DNA from: Symsagittifera roscoffensis
Taxonomy: Eukaryota > Xenacoelomorpha > Acoela > Convolutidae
Direction: 5' to 3'
Assembly (NCBI RefSeq): GCF_963678635.1
Contig: NW_026971577.1
Span: forward strand, 25,517 to 89,516
Length of the DNA: 64,000 bases
Shown: positions 30,701-37,141 of the stretch, piece by piece
Numbering within the stretch: position 1 is the stretch's first letter
Layout: every line of letters starts with the position of its first letter
Program-made: the position numbers and the translations under genes
The notes under the pieces: model-generated
The model's database searches: none
Seen by the model: only the letters and a program-made list of their open reading frames with translations
Told to the model about the DNA's origin: nothing

Positions 30701-33618
30701 AGCCTCAGAAGGTAAACGTGAAGAGAGGTTCAACGAACGGACAGGTAGGGGAAGTGGAGATCGGCAAAGAATGGATCTCGAAGGCACATCAGGACATGGG
30801 CAAACAAGTGACGAGTGATCCATTGGAGAGGAGCAAGACGAGGAACACTTCCCGGACGTGGTGGGTGGCCCTCGAAACATTGAAGGAAATGGAGGACTGC
30901 TTGAAGAAGTTGGACAGTGGAATAGCTCGCAGGCGACGCAATTGGGCCACCCAGCAAAAAGCCGAGGTTAATAAGATAGAGATGGCAAGTCATCTGAAGA
31001 GGTCCTGGCAGAGTTTGTTGAAGGATCATTTTGAAGAGGCGATGAGAACATCCTCATCAGCACCGCCACTAATGGCGAATCCCTTCGTTAGAACTGCGGG
31101 ACAATTAATGTTCACCTGGAGTCTGGTGGGAATAGAGTTGGAGACATTGACCTCGTATGACAGGCTGAAGTTGGGAAGCAAGAAGCTAGAGGTGTATCAG
31201 GCACTGATGCAACACGTGGCCAGGGACAATTCAGGCTTGAGCCTGGCTAGAAGAAAAGATGCCACATGTTTCTTGAGATGGACAATGTCAATGATGTCTG
31301 ATAGCACCATCCTGGCATGCCACCAGAGAGCAAGTGGAAGTAAAACCATGGAGAGAAGAGTCTCAACGATCATCTTGAACGTATATCAGAGTACAGGAAT
31401 AGAGAAAGAAGATGGTTCCAGACTATCCTTAGAGAACCATCGAAAGCTGGACGAGGTACGGAGGTTCTCTAATAAGAAGTTCGAGGAAGAACATGATGTT
31501 CACCGTAACCTGGCCTCGTCAGAACAGTACTCGAGACTCAGTGAGAAGGGGGAATACCAATATGTGTCTGGAGTGATGGGAATAGCCTACAATCCCTTCT
31601 TAGACTCGGAAGCTGGAGGAGCCCACAGAAACCATGAGGTAGCGGAGCTACTGAAGTTTTGGACAGAAAGAATAATGGAGATAGACGCGGTGGAGAAAGA
31701 GGGGCCGAGCCTGGGCCTGATTCTTGAGAAAACACCAGAGGTGATAAGCATACCGCGCTCAAACAAGAGAGTTGAAGTGAACATGGGCGGTGGAGATGGC
31801 TTGTTAACCACGAACTTGGGAGTGATATGGAAGCTACTAAGACCCTCCTGGTGTCCACATCCCCATGCGAGTCTAATCGAGGAAACCACCGAGCGAGTGA
31901 GGTTAGCACCAACGGAAGATGAAGATCTGGCGAAGTTGAGTGTGCTACATAAGCTAATCACACCCCAGATGCAAGAGCCAAGCGAAAGGACGAGCGACCC
32001 CGGGTCAGCAAAGAAATTGGAGCCGGGTAGCTGTCTGGATTCGACGTGTGGGAACGGAGAGCACATCTGCGATGGACGGTCATGCGTCAGAATACTGTCG
32101 TTTCAAAAAGAAGACCTGGTCACTTGGTTCGAAGACATCACAGAAAGGGAGAAAAGTGAAGTGCAAATAATAGCGGAATGTTACGCGAGAACCACGGTGA
32201 ATATAGCGACAGCTCTCGGATTCTTCTCGAGAATGTGTGGTCTGCAGGCACTGGAGAGACTGGAGTCTGAACATCATTTAGTGACGGCGTTGAGCGTAGA
32301 ATCATGGCCCGGGGTGTTGCAGGTGACTCAAAAACACATCCGGAGCTGGAAGGTTGGTCTTGAGGCGGAAATGGGATTTCCCATGAGCGAAGCTTATGGC
32401 TTGCCATTGAACGCGAAATCGCTGATAGGGTCAATGATGGCCAACTTGTGCGGAAGTCACTACCCGCTACACATGGCGATGGTGGAAGTGTCCAGCCAGA
32501 GAATACTGGTGGACAAGGCCTTCTCAGTGCCCAAGTGTGTGAGGTTGGCTCGGATGTCGCATCACTCGCACAAGTTGTTGAGAAAAATCAAAGGGACAGT
32601 ACCAAAAGAATTGAGAGATGACTTAAGCGAAATCTGGGGAGAAGATCTTCTGAAGTTGGAAAGAGAAAACACGAGCGATCACGAGAGACAAAACGTGATC
32701 GGGAAACCTGTGGGAAGTACTCCGAACCTGGAAGACAACGACACGATGCACGAGAAAATGATGGAGCTTGAGCCTCTCTTGGAAGCCTCAGGGGAGCGTA
32801 ATCTCAGGAGCATTGAGATCTCTCATGGGGAATGCCCATGCCACTGTTTGGCACAAACGGTGTGGTATCCAGATCACAAGAACCTTTGCCTGGTGTGGGA
32901 TGTGGAAGAGATTCGGTCGATCGGACTACCGGATCACCGGCAGAAGGTGACACTCTTAGTAGTGAGTACGATGTTAGCTCTGAGATGGATAGAAGAGAAT
33001 ATAACGAAGTATCGGGAGGCGACGACGCCAACGGCTGAGTCAATATACGCGATAGACTACAGCAGGAGACTCGAGTTGTTTGAGACTGCGTGCAAAGTAT
33101 TCGCCATACCGACGGAAGTCAGGCACGTATGGAGTCGCTTGAGGTACTTTCCATGGTTTCGGGCGACACTGACGTCTTGGTTGTACAGGGCAACGAAAGA
33201 TCACATGAGAAAACATCAAAAGGAGTATCGACAGTTCCAGGCCGAGATTGGGCCGGAAGCTTTCAAGAGACCCCTGCTAACCCATCGTAATGCGATCACG
33301 ACGGGATGGAAGAGAGTGGGTAAGATGTCTAGAGACAATACCAAAGCGAGGGAGTCGATACTAGAGGAAGACCTGGCGAAGAACGTGAGCTTGAGCCTGC
33401 ACAACTCCTTTTGCTTGAACCGAGAAGCTAGGGTGAAGGCACTACCCAACCAAGCAAAGAGATTGCAGGAGCAGAGAGAATGGATGCGATCCTATGAACA
33501 GCTGAAGGCTTGGGAGGAGATTGTGATTAGTTCCGATGATGAAGAGGAACTGTTGAGACAGTTTGCCGCATCTAGCACTTCAGGATGCAGTACCTCCAAG
33601 GCGAAGAGTACGAGATGA
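24739..33618 (+). CDS. Gypsy-1 ORF2: giant SGNH-hydrolase-containing protein of unknown function (2959 aa)
   Basis: The ATG at 24739 is chosen because Gypsy-2 starts at the equivalent place and no upstream in-frame start exists. Order: N-terminal helical module (1-115); charged coiled coil (142-235); SGNH/GDSL hydrolase (about 408-580) with GDS (S417), GTND (N466) and DGIHF (D560, H563), the full catalytic set of an esterase/acyl-hydrolase; a second SGNH-like stretch (835-1000) with AGSD (842-843) and AGMND (890-894); helical regions; acidic linker (1675-1730); basic/acidic region; Cys/His patch C2432, H2442, C2444, C2449; conserved HGECPCHC at 2696. No convincing signal peptide or Env architecture is visible. 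GDSL ORFs are known in CR1/L2 LINE ORF1 and in some rotifer LTR elements, where membrane targeting has been proposed. The remaining ~2000 residues match nothing I recognise. Confidence 0.9.
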   Translation: MADRFWNSMPTALQRPTLDELYRRLRDLDHTQIDERMAVMLNAILQLEDQGECRESATEAVLIVGYTTEGISNRAQTSWLSWNADGGVRGFDLARNPGLSNNTEHGAGEFPLPTRPTARSTGQSSSKVPSMSRAQQTTEAYPELGVLKRELEKALKERNKANLDRDQAKLDREKLQLERDQAVDERDQTLKLLEMLRAEHQQELKVRENAANRDQLKSELERIEQRQRELDAQKGARSNERVVTSSRPESRMEVDEAPRARGRFNLDREAREHMSEGLEVWIPNDATPSLRNLETQPVRPLMDVVLPGYTPTSTSSGSQVSGASSRLKELGEKLQQQSRERTTRPELPLTWREQPVRNVVIASYKKNTEGNYHKHSRLDWNAEQQARRDCFHDAAWVQYLAPPRVPEGAVHLIIGDSLVRVLTQIRSHWQTGVLSFAGAATPQMLATLDMLGMTKVYTVTLMVGTNDVSRGEARKVTRLCDKMSCLLEELRIQMDPILLTICTVPYNMMFDQHSLEMNQRVRSLNKAIREIHRNSVLPLRLLDVAERMENKGFPEDTSKDGIHFDRPRGAEWLNDVFQEHINTLEADLLETAQFTLGPPPNPPFLASRALAGRLGARVDTRDSSRSNQTRLQSATPMESEEVESSTPPASAMSSVVVADGRREKKSRETTRLRYPEKVKELDLETLECRRELAETLGIERVSHEDLNRHHCIDWLKAHEAHFSRAKLMETTDLTGIPTKTIMGPINYRPLKLLGSPGLIAEPPKHRTSIARIRLATPAQLKVVDKLLNPGGTGLPDAAYEGSKLAEDPRYGKPCGGTQLAKTLAVYDRTDPAAARVVIVAGSDFEGTSPKLFWPETLVYSLPGAELNQMLTLVVAIKSEMPCEPELLLFAGMNDHLHAMGLLEQLKGDEIPTSKKIWEAIQALFAAMNEVQENVASRFGSKTKVVFTTSPGYASMPPALQFVYAVLILIAEGSEWRILMAAPNRELEPLNLRLYKSELPAAWADISHALRGFYGLADVLIVLDEVLLLEISNFARQLKFSPVIGDDHPAINQLTASLWFRSMDVKVANSTSRTRGPSNERRNVVETEKQLESMKYRLTQENGWWPFLTPRLENVTNKTREEAPLLVKQIWSFLEKQLELAETRDMTVVRFVSAANEVTIGGFWREHANGELKTRRDYEILKFLSPCWEREFLAGVFGTTATIFGAFVQEILGMSISLLLALYLVYPRYLFNMGPAYMFSRGVETLRVDGYLALILLTHGELVSFHRLMEYGEPLSMGRVHTSTETSSYKCAAGLKTLLVQYLMMQNRYMTGEDENPTSREEWEKANRGMPLLTDLCLAMRSDPMGIIRGLEEVVTCIYGPAVTYAFPDPLVITYRHSVTHLSLISVLDGTALNWCQQEVLRARMSNTVLFGKVKDAEMMVCNFRGQMQCRMGGKREGPIEMYPKFWNLNPLTANGREVLRIPAWKECFALVKRELEAIMEKEILPATMPEFPTVRRMTLGMNSPLVVPSIMAKMMTEETQRHFTDGWDPLFIGYTAAVYFHTSEMKVNSWTTQAKKSRGSQPPGYEVRKVLRTLEKEGLENMLPIWDDGRMIVMEGHVALVDDMKFATRKYKAPYGLEQVEVTQEGTELDAAGQLHVALTEYKKLDPTTPSPLSVDTPGDKRSGPVEDRFKRILERRRNESEEESMDETLSEAGEDMEVGNTPEPGPSGEELTTQELLKDLSEENWADTATPPLNPSPRKNLELPLAGETFNMGMLLLSSEERGKNTFEGNRDIFLGSLEDDAWQEFLEEFNREVGSETTLDKFKKELWDAVVRFGEPLLIGTGLDEKARKELLNKLVELRNARSKTRKEKCEDSSTLKQKTVDKMVDDIKRDKVGTSNMIKSTNILKARAGGRQELEGVDGEVESMMIATTPSSRDVKTRKRKREVEGWGSPSVDAVSEGNLRETAPIVLARCKTAAYKNSSELRKPLEVEKEIEVSTSSTSEEDFKPQKVNVKRGSTNGQVGEVEIGKEWISKAHQDMGKQVTSDPLERSKTRNTSRTWWVALETLKEMEDCLKKLDSGIARRRRNWATQQKAEVNKIEMASHLKRSWQSLLKDHFEEAMRTSSSAPPLMANPFVRTAGQLMFTWSLVGIELETLTSYDRLKLGSKKLEVYQALMQHVARDNSGLSLARRKDATCFLRWTMSMMSDSTILACHQRASGSKTMERRVSTIILNVYQSTGIEKEDGSRLSLENHRKLDEVRRFSNKKFEEEHDVHRNLASSEQYSRLSEKGEYQYVSGVMGIAYNPFLDSEAGGAHRNHEVAELLKFWTERIMEIDAVEKEGPSLGLILEKTPEVISIPRSNKRVEVNMGGGDGLLTTNLGVIWKLLRPSWCPHPHASLIEETTERVRLAPTEDEDLAKLSVLHKLITPQMQEPSERTSDPGSAKKLEPGSCLDSTCGNGEHICDGRSCVRILSFQKEDLVTWFEDITEREKSEVQIIAECYARTTVNIATALGFFSRMCGLQALERLESEHHLVTALSVESWPGVLQVTQKHIRSWKVGLEAEMGFPMSEAYGLPLNAKSLIGSMMANLCGSHYPLHMAMVEVSSQRILVDKAFSVPKCVRLARMSHHSHKLLRKIKGTVPKELRDDLSEIWGEDLLKLERENTSDHERQNVIGKPVGSTPNLEDNDTMHEKMMELEPLLEASGERNLRSIEISHGECPCHCLAQTVWYPDHKNLCLVWDVEEIRSIGLPDHRQKVTLLVVSTMLALRWIEENITKYREATTPTAESIYAIDYSRRLELFETACKVFAIPTEVRHVWSRLRYFPWFRATLTSWLYRATKDHMRKHQKEYRQFQAEIGPEAFKRPLLTHRNAITTGWKRVGKMSRDNTKARESILEEDLAKNVSLSLHNSFCLNREARVKALPNQAKRLQEQREWMRSYEQLKAWEEIVISSDDEEELLRQFAASSTSGCSTSKAKSTR

Positions 33619-34038
33619 ATGGGCAAATCGGATGGATCTTGAGTCTTGAGAGGGAAAGGGGGCTTGAGTGTGAATCCGAGTGAAACTTGGATTCACGAAA
33701 AAGAAATTTTAACAAAGCAAATATTGTTACTAATATACTATATCTATTATATAAATCGAAATGCTGCATGACAATTTCCTGATTGAATAGGACAAAAGAG
33801 ATTTTTAAAATGATTGGCTTGAAAAGCGAAAATTCAAAGGTGCAGGTAAATGCAGATTTTGGTTGCTGTTTAGCAATAGTGTGAAAATTTTAAATGGTCG
33901 TGAATTTTGGGGTGTAGATAATCTTAAATCTGCTGCAAACTTCTGTAAATGACCACTGGCACTGTATCTTGAGCAACACTCGGTTTTTCTGGGACTCACT
34001 GGCAGAAGACAGCGCGCGATGAGGACATCGATCTCGAG
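33619..34038 (+). other. Gypsy-1 3' untranslated region
   Basis: About 420 bp of AT-rich non-coding sequence lie between the ORF2 stop and the polypurine tract. A short inverted repeat (GTGAATCCGAGT...ACTTGGATTCAC) lies near 33669-33697. Nothing else is recognised. Confidence 0.5.
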
Positions 34039-34049
34039 TCCGGGGAGTA
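34039..34049 (+). other. Gypsy-1 3' polypurine tract
   Basis: TCCGGGGAGTA directly abuts the 3' LTR (TGTG at 34050). The identical 11 nt abuts the 3' LTR of Gypsy-2 (36394-36404, complement), although the neighbouring sequences differ, so it is very likely the plus-strand primer site. It is short, like the GGGTGGTA tract of Ty1. Confidence 0.75.
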
Positions 34050-34933
34050 TGTGCCAGTCGGTCATATTTGGAAGTTTGACCTTGAGAAGAGCAGAAAACA
34101 CTTGATTTTGGAGTGAAATTTAAATTTTTAAAATTTCGAATGGAACATGTCATGCACGATTTTCTCGCGAGAACTGAAAATCAGAAAAAGAAAGGAGAAC
34201 AATTTTAGAACAATTGCGGGAAAGTTGTCAGATAAAAACGAGTGGGAAATTGCTATTCGCAATTTCCATCATAGTGAACAAGAGTAGAGCTGTCCTATCT
34301 GAAATAGAAGACAGAGTATTCCCGAGAGAGTAATTATTCGAACTGAACCAGAGTGAACCTTCGACGGAAAGGTGGACAGCTTGAGTGTCCCAATGGTCCA
34401 CATGAAACTTCGTTCTTGAGTTCAAACTTACCCTTACCATTCAAACTGATAAACATTGAACTTATCTAGTTATTTTAGTTAATTCTAGAGTTGCTCACCC
34501 ATTTAATTACTTCCTGTGCTTGAGCGCATCAACATGTGAGTCCTTAATTTAAATTTCTAGAGTGTGTTTTATAATTGTTATGTTGAGGTAAGGCGAGTTT
34601 TAGGTTGATCCATCTGAAATGGATCAAAGTTCCACTGTCTAATAAAAAAGCAACTTAACGGATTGTTCCGACCCGGTTTTTAACGGCGTTCATGTATTTT
34701 GGGTATCTAGAGACCTAAGTATGGGGACGTTCTTAATTCTAGAGTGGGGGGATATTTTGGTAGTAGCCTTAAGCAGTAGCGGGTCGTAGTCTCATGTCAC
34801 AAGCGAACCGAATTGGCTCCGACTGATTTGAGGCGGAAAAACACAAGAGATAGTGTCCCTGACTCCTGAGCCAATAGTTATAGGGCCTATTTTTCTTAAG
34901 CCTCATGTGTGACTGTAGTAGACGAATGTTACA
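34050..34933 (+). repeat. Gypsy-1 3' LTR
   Basis: 884 bp, identical to the 5' LTR as far as I can read. AATAAA is at 34641-34646. It is followed by AAT, the 3-bp target duplication, and then the remaining right end of the hAT element. Confidence 0.95.
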
Positions 34934-34961
34934 AATACTCGGATTCGAATCGATATCCCTG

Positions 34962-34969
34962 ATTGCAAC
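34962..34969. repeat. hAT target-site duplication, right
   Basis: ATTGCAAC follows the CCCTG terminus and matches 8647-8654. Confidence 0.9.
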
Positions 34970-35512
34970 GGTATCTCCGGAAAAGCACCCGAAATTGCTG
35001 CTTTCTTATCTCAAAATCAAATTCATATTGCTGTCTTCCAAGAAACTAAATTAAGAAAGAAATCTCGAAAACCCTCACTTGGCTCACACTACACTTTAAT
35101 TAGAAAAGATCGAGAAAAAGAAGGGGGCGGTCTTCTCATAGCCATACATGAGTCGATACAATACGAAGAAATAAATATTAACAACGATGGAACACTAGAG
35201 GCTATGGGCATATCAGTGGTAGCCAGTTCATCCAAGCTTCGTATTTATAATTTCTACATCCCCCTCGCTCGAGCTGTCCCCCTGGTTACTCTGCGTCCCC
35301 TGCCGAACTACTTGAACCTGGGGACGCCTTAGTACTCGGGGATGCCAACGCACATTCACAACTATGGAACTCCAACATCGAGGAAGATCAACGCGGCTCT
35401 GTACTTAGCAATGAAATAACCGAATCCACCTTTGCACCATTAAATGATGACACACAAACCAGAGTCCCTTTTAACTCAGAAAACCAACTCTCGTCACCAG
35501 ATATTTCCCTTG
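34970..35512 (+). pseudogene. LINE ORF, endonuclease part
   Basis: This piece continues the AP-type (exonuclease III-like) endonuclease directly from the piece before the hAT element, with conserved blocks IAVFQETKL (catalytic Glu), GGGLLIAIH, and LGDANAHSQLW (about 35335-35367). The frame changes by one base at a C-run near 35260-35264: the reading frame before it stops at 35332 while the homologous blocks continue in another frame. That makes the LINE a pseudogene, unless the C-run length is an assembly error. Gypsy-2 interrupts the domain at 35512, and the rest resumes at 59976 (SDHLPI, catalytic Asp-His). Confidence 0.8.
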
Positions 35513-36393
35513 TGTAACATTCGCCCAAATATCACACAGCGACGGAGCGTAGAAAAAGTACCTATTAACGACTGGCAGGCGTCAGTTACCTTAATTCTAC
35601 TCGTTTTTCACCGTCTCGACCTTGCCAGTTGATTTTCTGGTCTGTCTAGGGCAAAGTAAAAAGTTACCATTTTTAGGCCATCAGTCAAACGACTTTTGAT
35701 CAGCTTTCGTTTACATGCGAACACAACCACATAGCTGAGTCTCGGATCCTCAGACTACGTGATTGTCATTAAAAACACGGCTCGAACAACCTATTTTTAT
35801 ATGTTTTTGTGTGACAGTTTTATATTAAATCCATTGGAGATGGATTGACCCTTTCCCTTTTCTAGCTAATCATGCTCTGAAATATTAAATAATAACGGTG
35901 TTAATTAAGATCTATGACATTATAGCAGCTATATATTCAGTCTATACAGTCCCTTCACATAGACAGTCTCTGGGGGGACCAAGCCTCCGCTCCCGTAATA
36001 TTCTTGAGATAACACTCTTATCTCTTATAATTCGTGTCCCGGGAGGGTTCCGTGGTATATTTCTTCCCCCACTGAAGCCTCCTTCTCCACAAATATCCGT
36101 CGCTAAGGTTCTTATCGTGTGTTATTGCCACGATAAGAGGCTTCGTAATTTTCTGTCTCTGGTACGACTGTTTTCCACAATATTTGGCGTCGTTCTTTTT
36201 TTTGTCTTTCTATTCAAAATGGCCGTCTTTTCTCTATTTCTCAGAAATGTTCTTCTTCCAATCGAAATTTTAAAAATAAAAATTCTAGAACATTCTGACC
36301 CTCCGTCGCAACACTTTTTTGTTCATAAGGCCTTTAGTCACTCTTTTTTATGTCGCCGGAAGGTTGTGCTGTGTCATCTGGTAGAATGGCACA
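35513..36393 (-). repeat. Gypsy-2 3' LTR
   Basis: 881 bp. On the minus strand it runs TGTGCCATTC...GAATGTTACA. Compared with 59092-59972 I count five single-base differences (near 35792, 35866, 35997, 36202 and 36382). A TATAAAAAT box is at 35793-35801 (minus strand). There is a perfect 9-bp stem-loop at 36111-36137. Confidence 0.95.
36111..36137. repeat. Stem-loop in the Gypsy-2 3' LTR
   Basis: CTTATCGTG and CACGATAAG form a perfect 9-bp inverted repeat with a 9-nt loop. The counterpart in the other LTR is 59690-59716. It is not found in the Gypsy-1 LTR. Confidence 0.8.
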
Positions 36394-36404
36394 TACTCCC
36401 CGGA
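36394..36404 (-). other. Gypsy-2 3' polypurine tract
   Basis: On the minus strand TCCGGGGAGTA abuts the 3' LTR, identical to Gypsy-1. Upstream on the same strand GGGACATTGATGGA matches the flank of the internal tract (GGGACGTCGATGGA, complement near 47098-47111). Confidence 0.75.
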
Positions 36405-37141
36405 CAAGTCTCCATCAATGTCCCTATTGATCGCATAACACCGGGTTATCGTCAAGTAGTTATCCAGTTTTCTGTAATCAATCTTACAAATCGCATAAGA
36501 AAATGAAATTTATCTACCCCACCTCAACTCACTACGTGTTCACAAATGGCATCGTACTACATCTCACTGCCTTTCAACATTTTCACAAAATTTGCACCAT
36601 GAGGAGTGTCCTAGATAAAATTTCTTTTCTGACTACTTACGTCGTCTTGCCATAAAACTTCTTTTCGCTCTTTGTGATTAAAAAGTGGGACGTGGCACGG
36701 CCACGCACCCGTTAAAATTAACTTAACTTCACTCACCAAGTATAATCAGTCATCTATGCGGTCCTTTCAATATTAAAACTAAGAAACTCTGTGGCTAGGA
36801 AAGTTCTTGAGTTACCCACCCTTCTCGAGCGAGTTTACTCAAACTTACCATGTCGCCACACAGTGAATTCGTGTCTTACACAGGTTAAAAACTTCAGTCG
36901 TGAATAAATAGGTAAATATACTCACCTATGTTCCTTATATACATACATAGATAGTAGTAACTAAAATCAATAATTTCAACAATTTTAACAATTGCAACAT
37001 TTTCAAAGTTTGGTCTGACCAAACTAGATCAAAACAAAAAGTTTAACAAGTTCAATAATCAAAACTTGGTTGATTTGTTCAAGTTTTTACACACAAAGAC
37101 AATCAAGTTTTTTCTCCTTCTCTTCTCTTCTTTGGTCATCT
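36405..37141 (-). other. Gypsy-2 3' untranslated region
   Basis: About 740 bp of AT-rich sequence lie between the ORF2 stop and the polypurine tract. No gene, RNA or clear repeat is seen. Confidence 0.5.

Larger units (their letters stand above)
9490..34933 (+). mobile_element. Gypsy-1: 25.4-kb giant Ty3/gypsy LTR retrotransposon
   Basis: The element is bounded by 884-bp LTRs (9490-10373, 34050-34933) that read as identical, with termini TGTGCC...TTACA, flanked by a 3-bp duplication AAT (9487-9489, 34934-34936). The order is LTR, primer-binding site, 2.5-kb repeat-rich leader, ORF1 (Gag-PR-RT-RH-IN plus macro-like domain), spacer, ORF2 (SGNH hydrolase giant protein), polypurine tract, LTR. 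The RT-RH-IN order and DD35E integrase place it in Ty3/gypsy (Metaviridae-like). Both ORFs are intact and the LTRs identical, so the insertion is very recent and the copy may be active. It contains a 2.5-kb internal tandem duplication. Confidence 0.95.
8655..34961. mobile_element. Non-autonomous or decayed hAT-type DNA transposon, split by Gypsy-1
   Basis: The hAT sequence itself is about 860 bp: 8655-9489 plus 34937-34961. The left end begins CAGGGATGTCGAATACTCGG. The right end, read on the other strand, begins CAGGGATATCGA. The two share 11 of 12 terminal bases, and the flanks carry an 8-bp target duplication. The subterminal regions are crowded with TATTCGG/CCGAATA motifs in both orientations, as in hAT elements with many transposase-binding repeats. 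The interior carries only a short degraded frame and no DDE or hATC domain, so it would have relied on transposase from elsewhere. Confidence 0.8.

Noticed and set aside
29880-30701. Antisense open frames inside ORF1 and ORF2, such as this 273-codon one
   Set aside because: They lie wholly opposite well-supported coding sequence and have skewed Ser/Pro/Leu composition and no domains.
24739-33618. ORF2 as a retroviral envelope protein
   Set aside because: There is no signal peptide, furin-like site, fusion peptide or C-terminal membrane anchor. One hydrophobic stretch near residue 1200 is not matched clearly in Gypsy-2.
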